Origin: Balneolaceae bacterium
Lineage (GTDB): Bacteria > Bacteroidota > Rhodothermia > Balneolales > Balneolaceae
NCBI GenBank assembly: GCA_020832225.1
Contig: JAFIFA010000110.1
Span: forward strand, 1 to 56,207
DNA length: 56,207 bases
Direction: 5' to 3'
Shown here piece after piece: positions 1 to 10,600 of the stretch. Made by a program: the position numbers and the translations under genes. Position 1 is the first letter of the stretch, and every line of letters begins with the position of its first letter. The notes beneath the pieces are model-generated. The model was not told where the DNA came from and did no database searches. It saw nothing but the letters and a program-made list of their open reading frames with translations.

Positions 1-2047
1 AGTGAGGTATCTCAGCAGATGCATCGCCGGTCATCAGATAGGTGTCAAACCACTGAAGCATTCTGTAGGAGTAGTCGAGCCGTGAGGCTGCACGGGTGTT
101 ACCATGGCCTTCACCAGGATACCAGACAAGTCTTACCGGTACCTCCGGCTTTCGCACCTTGAGATGCCGGTATAGTTCGAGAGACTGGGCCGGATGAACA
201 CGGGTATCTTCAGCGCCGTGCATAATCAGTATCGGGGTCTCTGCTCTGTCTACCCAATAGATCGGGCTTCGTTTGAGATAGTCCATCCACTTCTCATCAG
301 ATTCCCACATTCTCTCGCGTGAGTGAACCAGGTAGAGCTCTTCAGGGATATCGCTGGTACCCCACTTGGAAAGATTATTGCTGATTCCAACAAACATAAC
401 GGAGGCAGCAAATCGATCGGAATAGTAGGTGGCCATCCAAGCTGAGGCGTACCCACCGTAAGAGCCACCGGTTACTCCGATACGATCGGGGTCGGCAACT
501 CCTTTTTCAATAAGATAGTCCACGCCATCAACCACATCATCAAACTCCTTGCCGGCAAGGTCGGCCTGGCTGCTGTAGATGAAATCTATACCGCGACCAG
601 TGCTTCCCCGGTAGTTGGGATAGAAAACAGCGTATCCCTTGGCGGCTGCCATCTGTCCCGGAATCTGATAGCCGGTAAGCCAGCCATTGCTGTAGTGTGC
701 TTCAGGTCCGCCGTGTACCATTGTGATTAAAGGTACCCGCTCTCCTTCCTGATAACCAACAGGGTAGATCAACATCCCCTCAATATCAAACTCACCATCT
801 CTGGCCGTGTAGCGAACAACTTCCTGCTTTCCGAGATCAAGATCTTCAAGCCAGCTGTTGTGTTTGGTCATACGAACCGGCTCTGCATTTCTTCGGTCTC
901 TTCTCACAAAGACTTCATTCGGATGCTCCGGAGTGCTTGCCACAAATGAAATGGTGCCGTTGCCTGCTTTGGAGAAAGAAGTGATGGCGTAGCGGCTGCC
1001 ATGGAAGAGAGTGCGTTTGTTGGTGCCGTCGGGCCGTATAGTACCGATTAGAGTAGCGGTGCTTTCACTTGCCAGGAAGGTAATCTCATTGTTTGCGGTC
1101 CAGCGAATATGCTCATATTTCCCTTCAAAATCGCGGTCGATAATTTGGGGTGTGCCGCCCTCAGCCGATACGATCAGAATGCGGCCGTCAATTGGGTCAT
1201 GAATATCTTGTCCGGCGCGGATTGCGAGTCTCTGTCCGTTCGGGCTCCAAACAACCTGACCAATTTTGCCTTCATTATCGATCTCAGCCACAATTTCACG
1301 GCTGCGGTAGTCAACAACAAACACCTGCTGCGCCATGAATGAATCATCAACAGTAGGTGTGGGTGCAGCTGAAACGGCCAGCTTGCTGCCATCCGGGCTC
1401 CACTCAATCATATAGATCGACCCATCCACCTGGATTCGGTGCGGATCGTGCCCCTCTCGTGTTACATTGGTGATGTAACCTTTACGATTGGTCTGGTTCT
1501 CTTCATAAACTTCGGCCTTGTATGGCAGAGGCGATGAGGAAGCCTCGGCCTCTTCAAAAGCGGTGAATGCGATGTGGTCACCGTCGTGGTGCCAGTGATA
1601 TGAAACAATGTTGCGATCGAAGCTGAAAAGCTTACTCGCTTCACCACCATCTAGTGGAAGCTCGTATAGAGAGCGTGTATCATCACCTGACCTCTGGGCG
1701 AGGAAAGTAACAGAGTTATGACCGGGGCGGAAATTGACCGACGCGACGGAACCTGAGGTATAGTAGGGCTTGGTTGTTCCCTCAGATACATTCAGGATGT
1801 AGAGGTGTGTGCTGTTTGTGGCATTCTCCTTGTAGGGGTCTGCCGGAACGCTTACCGTGTAAGCGACATGTGATCCATCTTCAGAGATTACGGAACTGGT
1901 AACCTGCTTCATTTTTGCTACATGCTCTGGTGTTACACCATTCTGTGCAAAGAGATCTGCAGACATGAAAACGGCGATCAACATCGCAGCCAGCAGAGTC
2001 GAAATTCTCTTGCCGGCGCGTTGGAACCGAATGTATGGTAGATTCAT
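1..2047 (-). CDS. S9 family (prolyl oligopeptidase/acylaminoacyl) peptidase, secreted, C-terminus cut by window edge
   Basis: The frame is open from the ATG at 2047 to the left edge, so the extreme C-terminus is missing. The N-terminus is a signal peptide ending near LFAQ, so the product is probably periplasmic or outer-membrane-exposed. A WD40/PD40-like beta-propeller half follows, with repeated phrases such as WSPDGSKLAV and WSPNGQRLAI. The C-terminal alpha/beta-hydrolase domain has the nucleophile elbow GGSYGGY (Ser about residue 529), the Asp region HGAEDTRVHP and the His region GEGHGN, so the Ser-Asp-His triad is complete. S9 peptidases of this kind remove or cut short peptides, often after proline. 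The next gene is divergent. A paralogue of the same architecture lies at 51154-53136. Family is near certain; substrate unknown. Confidence 0.93.
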   Translation of the reverse strand, partial: MNLPYIRFQRAGKRISTLLAAMLIAVFMSADLFAQNGVTPEHVAKMKQVTSSVISEDGSHVAYTVSVPADPYKENATNSTHLYILNVSEGTTKPYYTSGSVASVNFRPGHNSVTFLAQRSGDDTRSLYELPLDGGEASKLFSFDRNIVSYHWHHDGDHIAFTAFEEAEASSSPLPYKAEVYEENQTNRKGYITNVTREGHDPHRIQVDGSIYMIEWSPDGSKLAVSAAPTPTVDDSFMAQQVFVVDYRSREIVAEIDNEGKIGQVVWSPNGQRLAIRAGQDIHDPIDGRILIVSAEGGTPQIIDRDFEGKYEHIRWTANNEITFLASESTATLIGTIRPDGTNKRTLFHGSRYAITSFSKAGNGTISFVASTPEHPNEVFVRRDRRNAEPVRMTKHNSWLEDLDLGKQEVVRYTARDGEFDIEGMLIYPVGYQEGERVPLITMVHGGPEAHYSNGWLTGYQIPGQMAAAKGYAVFYPNYRGSTGRGIDFIYSSQADLAGKEFDDVVDGVDYLIEKGVADPDRIGVTGGSYGGYASAWMATYYSDRFAASVMFVGISNNLSKWGTSDIPEELYLVHSRERMWESDEKWMDYLKRSPIYWVDRAETPILIMHGAEDTRVHPAQSLELYRHLKVRKPEVPVRLVWYPGEGHGNTRAASRLDYSYRMLQWFDTYLMTGDASAEIPH

Positions 2048-2345
2048 AACGGGTTTGATTTATTTGAGTTGACAAATTTTTCGAATGATAAATAAAAAAT
2101 GGGGAAGCTCAGAAATGAGTTCCCAAAATTTTTGATCCCAAACAGAAAACTATCATGAGGATAAAATATTCTCTCATTTCCAGCAGAATCAGTTATTCAG
2201 GGCGCTGTTAAACAGAAGGTAGTTCTGTCTCTCATTATCTTTTCATTATCTTCATCAGATAATAGTTAACAATTCGTTTACAATCGGAACCCGCATATCC
2301 GGTAACTTAGAAAGCAGAATTCAGACTTAAACCAACCGATCCGTT

Positions 2346-3806
2346 ATGAGTAAAAAAGGAATTAGCCGACTCGAATTTCTAAAAACCAGCGCACTCTCAA
2401 CCGTTGCCCTGGGCAGTGGGCTGGCGGGTGCAAGAACAGCAAACAGACCCCGTAAATCGTCATATGGCGATGCCAAAAACGTCATATTCCTTGTTGTTGA
2501 CGGAATGAGTACAGGTACATTGGCACTGGCTGATCTTGTGAAGCAGGAGAAATATGGAGATAAAACGAACTGGATCAAGTTGTACGAGTCGGATCGTGAT
2601 TACCATCGCGGATTAATGGATATGGCTACCCGGGATTCTGTAGTTCCCGATTCTGCTGCGGCCGCCTCTGCCTGGGGATGCGGAAAGCGCATCAATAACA
2701 ACGCAGTGAACATGGGGCCAAATGATGAAGAGTATAAAACGATATGTGAAATCTTCAGGGACGCCGGAAAAGCAACGGGCCTGGTAACAACCACCCGAAT
2801 TACCCACGCCACCCCTTCCGGGTTTGCAATTAATATGCCGTCCAGGCAGATGGAGGATGAGATCGCCGAGCAGTATTCGGAGCGTGATTTTGACCTGCTG
2901 ATGGGTGGTGGGCACCGTCACTTCAGCCCTGAGCACCGTTCAGACAGCAAGGATCTCTACTCAACTTTCCAAGAGAAAGGCTACACCGTTGTTCGCGATA
3001 AGAACGAAATGGGAAGAGCGAGCCGCAACAGCAAACTGCTTGGTATTTTTTATGATTCACACCTTCCCTACACGGTTGATTACAATAGTGATGAAGAGAT
3101 CCGCTCGTCGGTACCAACACTTGCCGAGATGACCTCTACAGCTCTTGACCGACTCAGCAGAAGTGATGATGGTTTTATTCTTCAGATTGAGGGCGGGCGC
3201 GTGGACCATGCAGCACACGGTAACTGTCCGTCGGGCTTGATCTACGATCAAATTGCGTTTGATGACGCCATAAAAGAAGTGATGGATTTTACCGATGGAC
3301 GAGACGACACGCTGGTGATTCTTACCACAGATCACGGTAATGCCAATCCGGGCCTGAGCGGAATGGGTTCGGGGTACAGGGATTCGCCCAAAATGCTGGA
3401 AACCATTCATAACTATCGCCACAGTTTTGAGTGGATGTATGGTGAACTGGGTTTTCATTGGTCGATGGATTCACTGGAGGGTGTTACCGTAAAGCAGATT
3501 ATGGATCTTGTGGAGTACTCTTCCAATACAAAGATTACCAGAGAGGAGGCGATCATGATCAAGCGATCGTTCCAGGGGCAATTTAAAGCGCCATTCAGAA
3601 ATCGGCAGGGACCGGCAGGTGTGATGTCTGGTGTGCTGGCAAACTACAACGGTATCTACTTTATAAGCACAAGCCACACGGCAGACTATGTGGAGATCGC
3701 CGCATGGGGGCCTGGCAGTGATCGCATTCCGTCGTTTGTGCGCAACACAGATCTGTTTGATCTGATGGTGGATATGGCCGATGTTCGTGCATACGCTGAG
3801 GCGTAA
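2346..3806 (+). CDS. Alkaline phosphatase (PhoA-type)
   Basis: A 486-residue metal-dependent phosphomonoesterase that releases phosphate from organic esters, probably outside the cytoplasm. Visible family features are the first metal Asp in FLVVDGMSTG (Asp52), the nucleophile Ser in VVPDSAAAASA (Ser103), THATPSGF, the metal-binding run EGGRVDHAAHGN, LTTDHGN, and a late His in TSHTADYVEIAAWGPGSD. The N-terminus SRLEFLKTSALSTVALGSG resembles a Tat signal, but the second Arg is Leu, so export by Tat is uncertain. No phosphate-uptake genes lie next to it. The gene is followed by a strong terminator and looks monocistronic. Confidence 0.93.
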   Translation: MSKKGISRLEFLKTSALSTVALGSGLAGARTANRPRKSSYGDAKNVIFLVVDGMSTGTLALADLVKQEKYGDKTNWIKLYESDRDYHRGLMDMATRDSVVPDSAAAASAWGCGKRINNNAVNMGPNDEEYKTICEIFRDAGKATGLVTTTRITHATPSGFAINMPSRQMEDEIAEQYSERDFDLLMGGGHRHFSPEHRSDSKDLYSTFQEKGYTVVRDKNEMGRASRNSKLLGIFYDSHLPYTVDYNSDEEIRSSVPTLAEMTSTALDRLSRSDDGFILQIEGGRVDHAAHGNCPSGLIYDQIAFDDAIKEVMDFTDGRDDTLVILTTDHGNANPGLSGMGSGYRDSPKMLETIHNYRHSFEWMYGELGFHWSMDSLEGVTVKQIMDLVEYSSNTKITREEAIMIKRSFQGQFKAPFRNRQGPAGVMSGVLANYNGIYFISTSHTADYVEIAAWGPGSDRIPSFVRNTDLFDLMVDMADVRAYAEA

Positions 3807-3834
3807 ATTCAGACATACTTTTGCTTACATTTTG

Positions 3835-3866
3835 AAAGCCTCTGCATCACATGCAGGGGCTTTTTC
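3835..3866 (+). terminator. Rho-independent terminator of the alkaline phosphatase gene
   Basis: A 13-bp stem with one G-U pair (3835-3847 against 3851-3863) and a 3-nt loop CAC is followed by a T-run. It lies 28 bases after the phosphatase stop codon. The 264 bases from here to the next gene hold nothing else I recognise. Confidence 0.85.
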
Positions 3867-4163
3867 TATTTCAGCCCGGTTATTCTTTTTTTGGCTCTCA
3901 ATAATTTTAATGGAATCAGGCCCATATTGTTTATTTATTCAAAGGTGAGAAGAAATTGGTATGTGAAAGCAAGGGAAAGGGGGCGGTTCTGAGTTTATGG
4001 CCAATGACGAAAAGCGCATAGGGCCTGGTGAACTGCATCTATTGAATATCTTAACACTTAGTTATTCAAACCATGCTTGATGGGGGTCTGCCAGAACAAA
4101 TTATCAATAAGCAATAAATGGATTTGAACTATGGATAAAGGGAAAGAGTATAGAGCGGGCACG

Positions 4164-5279
4164 ATGAATGAAAAAAGAATTACGCGCCGAAGTGCACTCA
4201 GGTTGATTTCCGGTGGGGCGGCAGCGATGGCTATCTCTCCGTTGATAAGCGGTGCTTTAACAGCAAAACCTTTAAGAAATGGTGTGAAACTGGCATTGGT
4301 AGGCGGTGCCCATATTCACGCACCCGATTTTGTGAACCGGATGTCAGAATCCAGTTTAGTTGAGACAAAGTATGTGTGGGATCCGGACCGAGGAACCGCC
4401 GAATCACGGCAAGAGGTGTCGGGCGGCGAGATTGTGGAGAGTCCCGAGGCTATCTGGGATGACCCGGAGGTTGAAGGGGTTGTAATTGGAACCGAAACGT
4501 TCCGCCATATGGAGTTGATTGAGCGGGCGGTCGCCTCAGGAAAGCATCTATTTGTGGAGAAGCCTGTAGGAATGGATGGTGATGAATCGCGGAAAATTGC
4601 TGAAATGGTTTATGATGCTGGAGTGATCTTTCAGACAGGCTATTTTATGCGAAGCAGTGCAGTGAACCGCACGGTTAAAAAGTTGCTTGACGAGAATGCC
4701 CTGGGCGATATAACCCGTGTGAGACTGAGCAATGTTCACAGCGGGGCGATTGGTGGCTGGTTTGATGGTGAATGGAACTGGATGACCGACCTGGAACAGG
4801 CAGGTGTTGGTGCTTTCGGGGATCTGGGTTGCCATGCGGTAGATCTGCTTCTATGGTTTATGGAAGGCGACTCTGTAGAGTCGTGCACAGCACATATTGA
4901 TACGGTCCTGGAGCGCTATCCCGGTTGCGATGAGTATGGTGAGGGAATGGTGCGGTTTCAATCGGGTGCCGTGGCTACAATTGCTGCCGGATGGGTGGAT
5001 CACAGAAACCCAAACCAGATTGAAATATCAGGAACTGAGGGCCACCTTCGGGTCACGGAGGGGGGTATCTATCTACAACAATCGGAGATGGACGCTTCGG
5101 GTAATGAGGTATGGAGTCCCACTGAGGATGAGATCGATCATCCACTGGATCTGTTTTTCCGTGCGGTAGCCGGAGAGGATGATCTACCCTTGGTGAATCC
5201 GGGCGAGGCAGCCGCGGTGAATGAGCTGATTACAGCGATGTACTCTGCTTCAGAATCTGAAAGTTGGGTGAAGCCTTAA
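4164..5279 (+). CDS. Gfo/Idh/MocA family oxidoreductase with Tat signal
   Basis: A 371-residue NAD(P)-dependent sugar or cyclitol oxidoreductase, substrate unknown. The Tat signal ITRRSALRLISGGAAAMA marks it for export already folded. The Rossmann region begins LALVGGAHIHAP, and the family's catalytic EKP motif is present as FVEKPVGM. The C-terminal alpha/beta domain contains GDLGCHAVDLLLWF. An in-frame ATG at 4131 would add 11 residues. I prefer 4164 because it leaves a short n-region of 7 residues before the twin arginines, as is usual for these proteins; neither start has a convincing Shine-Dalgarno. Exported members often act on sugars released by extracellular hydrolases, but no sugar-operon partners flank it here. 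Confidence 0.88.
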   Translation: MNEKRITRRSALRLISGGAAAMAISPLISGALTAKPLRNGVKLALVGGAHIHAPDFVNRMSESSLVETKYVWDPDRGTAESRQEVSGGEIVESPEAIWDDPEVEGVVIGTETFRHMELIERAVASGKHLFVEKPVGMDGDESRKIAEMVYDAGVIFQTGYFMRSSAVNRTVKKLLDENALGDITRVRLSNVHSGAIGGWFDGEWNWMTDLEQAGVGAFGDLGCHAVDLLLWFMEGDSVESCTAHIDTVLERYPGCDEYGEGMVRFQSGAVATIAAGWVDHRNPNQIEISGTEGHLRVTEGGIYLQQSEMDASGNEVWSPTEDEIDHPLDLFFRAVAGEDDLPLVNPGEAAAVNELITAMYSASESESWVKP

Positions 5280-5289
5280 TTAAAAAATA

Positions 5290-5772
5290 TCAGCTTCGCC
5301 CGTTCTCATTTGCATTTCGGAGAAAGCGTGACAGACCCTGTACATCCAGATAGCCACGTCGCTGGTCAATAACATTTCCTTGGGGATCAATTACAACGGT
5401 GAATGGATAGGCTGTTACACCCATTTTGCGAGCAAAATCCTCTTCGGTCATCTCCACGCCGTTAAAGCGAACCATGTTGTCGGAGTTGTTTCCGTTTACC
5501 TTAACGGGTACAAAGTCACGATCCAGGATAGCACGGATTGTGGGTGCCGGGTAGACTTCCCTGTTCATCTTGCGGCACCACTGGCAGCCAACCTCAAAGA
5601 TATCAATCAGAATAAGGCGATCCTGCTCCTCTGCCAGCTCGATGGCATCTTGAAGAACCATCCAGTCCGGCGCATTTTCAATCTCTTCGGGCATAATGTT
5701 TTGCAGTGAATAAACCGCAAATATGGCGATAAAAACAGCGATCAATCCGCCAATGATAACTTTTCTGCTCAT
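5290..5772 (-). CDS. Membrane-anchored thioredoxin-fold protein
   Basis: A 160-residue protein with one N-terminal membrane segment (about residues 5-23) and a periplasmic thioredoxin-like domain. The redox motif CQWC sits at residues 63-66 and the conserved cis-proline is in TAYPF (Pro123). The run LILIDIFEVGCQWCRKMNREV is typical of thioredoxin_7/DUF255-like proteins, which reduce or shuffle periplasmic disulfides. It converges on the oxidoreductase gene with a 10-bp gap. No cytochrome-maturation or DsbD gene is adjacent, so the partner is unknown. Confidence 0.85.
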   Translation of the reverse strand: MSRKVIIGGLIAVFIAIFAVYSLQNIMPEEIENAPDWMVLQDAIELAEEQDRLILIDIFEVGCQWCRKMNREVYPAPTIRAILDRDFVPVKVNGNNSDNMVRFNGVEMTEEDFARKMGVTAYPFTVVIDPQGNVIDQRRGYLDVQGLSRFLRNANENGRS

Positions 5773-6317
5773 TGATTCAGGTCAATTTGGTTCACTTTTG
5801 GTGTAGCATTGGAATATACGAACAACGTCCAAAAGAGCAGAAATTATATTCTGTTTGAAAATGGAATCGTAAAGTGAGCTAGATCCTCTTCTGATGTCAT
5901 TAAAACCCCACCTTTCTCAAGCTTAGTGTGACATCAGTCGATAAGATATATAAATAGCCAAGGTATCTGTAAAGGTGTGAGTAAGTGCGGATTCCGATTA
6001 CGAATCAACAAATGTTTTTATCAAAATATCGGAATCAAGATCTGAGTCTAAAACCACACACAAGCTGTTGCTCTTTAGCTTAACTAATTCCGGATATACC
6101 TCTCGAATAATTCGCTAAAAGCACGACAAGAGTACAGAAGCCGACATAGGTAGTTTAACATTTAACAAGGTTTGGAGAACATTGCGGCAAAATGATTTGT
6201 TGAAGCCATACAGAAAAAATCCAATGTTGACATCATTTTAAAATATTTAACACGAGTTCGGGAATTCAAGTGCATGGGTTTCGTTAGTATCACGCATCCC
6301 CTTAAACAGTAATAGAG
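5773..6317. other. Intergenic region upstream of the RND efflux operon
   Basis: About 545 bases without a credible gene. It separates the divergent thioredoxin-like gene from the efflux operon and presumably holds both promoters. The only structure I could find is a perfect 9-bp inverted repeat, listed separately. The rest is AT-rich and unremarkable. Confidence 0.6.
5891..5937. repeat. 9-bp inverted repeat upstream of the efflux operon
   Basis: CTGATGTCA at 5891-5899 and TGACATCAG at 5929-5937 are perfect inverted copies with a 29-base spacer. No T-run follows, so a terminator is unlikely. It could be a pair of half-sites for a regulator, but it lies nearly 400 bases from the efflux start and may be chance. 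Confidence 0.35.
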
Positions 6318-7610
6318 ATGATCAAAACAGCTAAAATAATTACAATTCTTGCTTTCGGGCTATTGCTCTACTCCTGCAACGGAGACGATGAAAGTGTTGA
6401 TAACTCACAAAGGAGCGATAATATACCTGCAGTTGAGGCTGTAGAGGCTCAATTTGGGTCCCTTCCTCTTGAGCAGAGGCTCAGTGGAGTTGCCACCGCT
6501 TCAAATCAGGTAGATATCTACCCCAGGATATCTGCTCCGGTTGAAGAGATATTTGTTCAAAATGGTCAGGAGGTGGAGCGCGGAGATGTGCTGATTAAAC
6601 TTCGTGACAATGAATACAGAGAGCGATTAAGGCAGGCTGAAGCAAACCTGAGAATTAATCAGGCTCAAATGAGACAAGCAAGAGCAGCGCTTGGTGAAGT
6701 TGAGTCTCAGATGAGAAGACAGAGAATACTTGCCGAGAGAGACCTTACAAGCGAACTTGAAATGGAGCAGATTCAGGCTGAACTGGAATCTGCAGAGGCT
6801 AGTTATGAACTTGCCCGGGCTCAGGTGGAGCAGGCTGAGTCGAGCGTTGAAGAGCAGAAAGATGCACTTGAGCAAACCTACATCAGAGCGCCCATAAGTG
6901 GAACCGTTGGGCAACGTAATGCGGAAGTGGGAATGCAGGCTAATACAGGCAACAGAATTTTAACGATAGGGGATCTCTCAAGATCCAAAGTTACGGTAAG
7001 CCTTACCGAGCGAATGATGCGTGATGTCCGAACCGGTCAAAATGTTCGAATTTTCTCTGAAAACCTGCCTGACACTGTTCTTAAGGGAGAAGTTTCCAGG
7101 ATTTCACCATTTTTGGGTGCCGGTAGCTTCAGTACAACAGCTGAAATTGATGTCAATAACGAAGACAGGCTTCTGATGCCGGGAATGTTTGTGACTGTGG
7201 ATATCCTCTATGGCGAAAGTGAGCAGGCCACAATTATTCCTCTCAGCGCCATCTACAGAAATTCAAGAACCGGGCAAACCGGTGTCTACGTGGCAACCAA
7301 TTTTGGGATGGAAGCCGAGATGATGGAAGAATTAGAGAATGACGAGGGATTGGCAACATTAAGCAACCCTACCGATGTAGAGTTTGTAGAAATTGAAGTG
7401 ATTGCAAGAGGGCGTGAAGCGGCCGGAGTTGCCGGTATCCGAAGCGGCCAGTGGGTTGTTACCGTAGGGCAGAATCTGCTTGAGCGTGATGGAGGTGAAA
7501 GTGCCCGCATTCGCCCAATGACCTGGAATCAGATTATGGCAATGCAGAATATGCAGCCTCAGGATCTGCTCCAGCAAATCATGAACAATGGGGTTGCCCA
7601 GGGTTCTTAA
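6318..7610 (+). CDS. RND efflux periplasmic adaptor (membrane fusion) lipoprotein
   Basis: A 430-residue AcrA/MexA-type adaptor that links an inner-membrane RND pump to an outer-membrane channel. The lipobox LYSC (Cys20) anchors it to a membrane. Two lipoyl half-motifs (IYPRISAPVEEIFVQNGQ and TYIRAPISGTVGQRNAE) bracket a long alpha-helical hairpin at about residues 95-180, rich in Glu, Gln, Arg and Ala heptads. Beta-barrel and membrane-proximal domains follow (GMFVTVDILYGE). The pump gene starts 32 bases downstream, so they form an operon. No outer-membrane factor is encoded here, so a channel encoded elsewhere must be used. Confidence 0.93.
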   Translation: MIKTAKIITILAFGLLLYSCNGDDESVDNSQRSDNIPAVEAVEAQFGSLPLEQRLSGVATASNQVDIYPRISAPVEEIFVQNGQEVERGDVLIKLRDNEYRERLRQAEANLRINQAQMRQARAALGEVESQMRRQRILAERDLTSELEMEQIQAELESAEASYELARAQVEQAESSVEEQKDALEQTYIRAPISGTVGQRNAEVGMQANTGNRILTIGDLSRSKVTVSLTERMMRDVRTGQNVRIFSENLPDTVLKGEVSRISPFLGAGSFSTTAEIDVNNEDRLLMPGMFVTVDILYGESEQATIIPLSAIYRNSRTGQTGVYVATNFGMEAEMMEELENDEGLATLSNPTDVEFVEIEVIARGREAAGVAGIRSGQWVVTVGQNLLERDGGESARIRPMTWNQIMAMQNMQPQDLLQQIMNNGVAQGS

Positions 7611-7642
7611 TAACAGTGTAACTATAATAGCACCTTTTCGAT

Positions 7643-10600
7643 ATGGGATTAACCGAGACTTCGATTAAGCGCCCGATTGCAACCGCGATGGTTTACCTCA
7701 TCGTAATTGTACTTGGGATTACAGGACTTCGCTATCTGCCGGTGGACCTTCTCCCACCCATTGAGTTTCCGAGATTAACGGTTACTACAGACTATCCGAA
7801 TGTTGGTCCGGAAGAGATAGAGACCATCATCACAGACCAGATCGAGAATGCGCTGGCGGGAATTGCCAACGTGGACGAAGTTACATCCAGCTCTGAAGAA
7901 GGCCGAAGTCGTGTTACACTCAATTTCTCTCAAAATACCAACCTCGATGAGGCGGCTAACGATATTCGGGCCGCTCTTGATCGAGTCAGGCGTAGTTTGC
8001 CCGATGAAGCTGATGCTCCCAGGGTTCGAAAGTTTGACCCCAACGACTCCCCTATTGTAATACTTGGTGCCCAATCAACAAGGCCTCTTGATGAACTAAC
8101 GAGGACACTTGAGCGGGATATCTCCAAAAGAATAGAACAAGTTCCCGGTGTAGGCTCCATTGATGTATGGGGAGGAGTATATCGTGAAATCAGGGTTGAC
8201 CTAAAACGGGATCGATTGGCGGCCAGTGGTTTAACGGCTGCCGATGTGCAGAGCGCTATTGTGGCCGAAAACAATACGCTTCCCGGAGGTAATGTGAAAG
8301 ATGGCTTCACAGATCTCTATGTGAGAACGCTTGGGGAGTTCACTTCAATTGATCAGATCTCAGAGACTATTATAACCCGAATCGACGGCCAGCCCGTCCG
8401 GGTTCGGGATGTGGCCAATGTGGAGGATGCCTATCGTGATATAGGTCGGGTTGTGGCTGTTAACGACCAGCCTATGATTCGAATGGGAATTCGAAAACAG
8501 ACCGGTGCTAATACGGTGGAGGTATCGCATGGCATCCATCGTGAAATAGAGCGGATAAATAGCGAAAGAGACGATATTAATCTGCTGGTAGTTACGGATC
8601 AGAGTGATTTTATTCAGGAATCGATCAGTAACGTGCAGGAAGCAGCAATGTGGGGGGCGCTACTGGCGATATTTGTTCTCTACCTCTTCCTCAGAAACGG
8701 GTCTACCACCTTCATAATCGCACTGGCAATACCGGTATCGGTGATTGCCACGTTTGGGCTCCTCTACTTTACCGGCCTCACACTCAATCAAATGAGTTTT
8801 GGGGGGCTCGCTCTGGGAATCGGTCTCATTGTTGATAATGCGATTGTGGTTCTGGAGAATATTGTACGGCTCAGAAGTCAGGGTAAATCTCTCTCGGAGA
8901 GCGCACTGACCGGTACACAAGAGGTTGGCGGGGCAATTGTGGCCTCCACGATTACCACATCGGTGATCTTTCTGCCGGTTGTATTTATGCAGACCATTAC
9001 GGGTACCCTCTTCCAAGAGCTGGCACTTGTAGTTGTATTCGCGCTTGTCTGTTCGCTGCTTGTAGCACTTACGCTCGTTCCGATGTTGGCCAGTAAATTT
9101 ATGACCATCAAACCGGACAGCCCTGAGACTGATAATAAGAAAGGGTGGTTTCAGAAGTATTTTGAGAAAGTTGAGGATAAGTATAGTGGACTGCTTCGTG
9201 TCGCAATCAACCGTAAATTTGTAGTCTTCTCGCTCACAATTATTGTTGTTGCTGGCTCATTTTATGGAATGAGGTTTATTGAGACGGAGCTTGCGCCGCA
9301 AACTGAAGCTGATGAGGTGAGAATCGATTTCTTCCTGTCAGACGGGATGAATATTGCCATTGCGAACGAATACCTTAAGGAACTTCAGAGAAAGGTTGAA
9401 GAGATCGCGCCGATGGATGAAGTGAAGTATCTGTCTACCGATGTACGAAATGGCCGTGCACAGGTTGAGCTTAATATGGTGGATCCGTCCGAGAGAACAG
9501 TTAGTACATTTGCCCTGGCCGATGAGCTTCGGAATCAGCTTGAAGGTTCGATTCCGGGTGGTTCATTCAGGGTTCGTGCACAAAGTGGACTGTGGATTTT
9601 GAGACGTGTATTCGGATCGGGCGGTGACGAAGCCGTTCAGCTTCAGCTGCGAGGCTACGACCTTGATGTTGCCGATGAGCTGGCCGATGACATTCGGCAG
9701 CGGATGGAGCGAATACCGGAAGTTCGCGATGTGCGATCAGATCGTGAAGATGGTCGTCCTGAGCAAAATATCATTTTTGACCGGGATAAGATTGCCGAAC
9801 TAGGCCTCTCAGGCCGGGAAGTGGCACAAGCAATTCAGGCCAACGTAGGTGGAGTTAATGCAGGCGTGTTCCGTGAAGGCGGTGATGAATTTGATATTCG
9901 TGTTCGGCTGCAGCAGGGCGACCGCATGAGTACACTTGACCTGGATAACATCTCCGTTAGATCAGCTGATGGAGAGGTGGTTCCGGTATCTACTGTGATT
10001 AATCAGGAAGCTTCCCGTGGTCCGGAGTCTATCAATCGAATTAATGGGCAGCGTGTGACCTACATTTCTGCTAATCTGGAAAGTGGTGTACCGCTCGGAA
10101 ATGCCGTAGAGAAAATACAGGCCGAGCTTGCCGATCTTGCGATACCTGCGGGGTTTAGTATTGTCTACGGAGGTGAATATGAAGAGCAGCAGCGTGCACA
10201 ACGCGATTTCCTGATCTCCATTCTGATGGCGATCGCCCTTATCTATATGGTAATGGCCGCACAGTTTGAACGTTTCCTCGATCCACTGATCGTGATGTTT
10301 GCCGTTCCTGTGGCAGTGGTGGGTGTGATTCCGACCATGCTACTGACGGGCACTACATTTAACATGCAGAGCATCATGGGGGTAATGATGTTGATCGGTA
10401 TTGTGGTGAATAACGCCATTGTACTGGTGGATTATATCAACCTGATGAGGCGTGACAAGGAAATGAATGTACTTGAGGCAGTTGTGAAATCAGGCAAGCT
10501 ACGTTTAAGACCGATTCTGATGACTACATTAACAACTGTACTTGGACTTCTACCCCTCTCTTTTGGTTGGGGAGCCGGTGGTGAAATCCAGGCCTCACTT

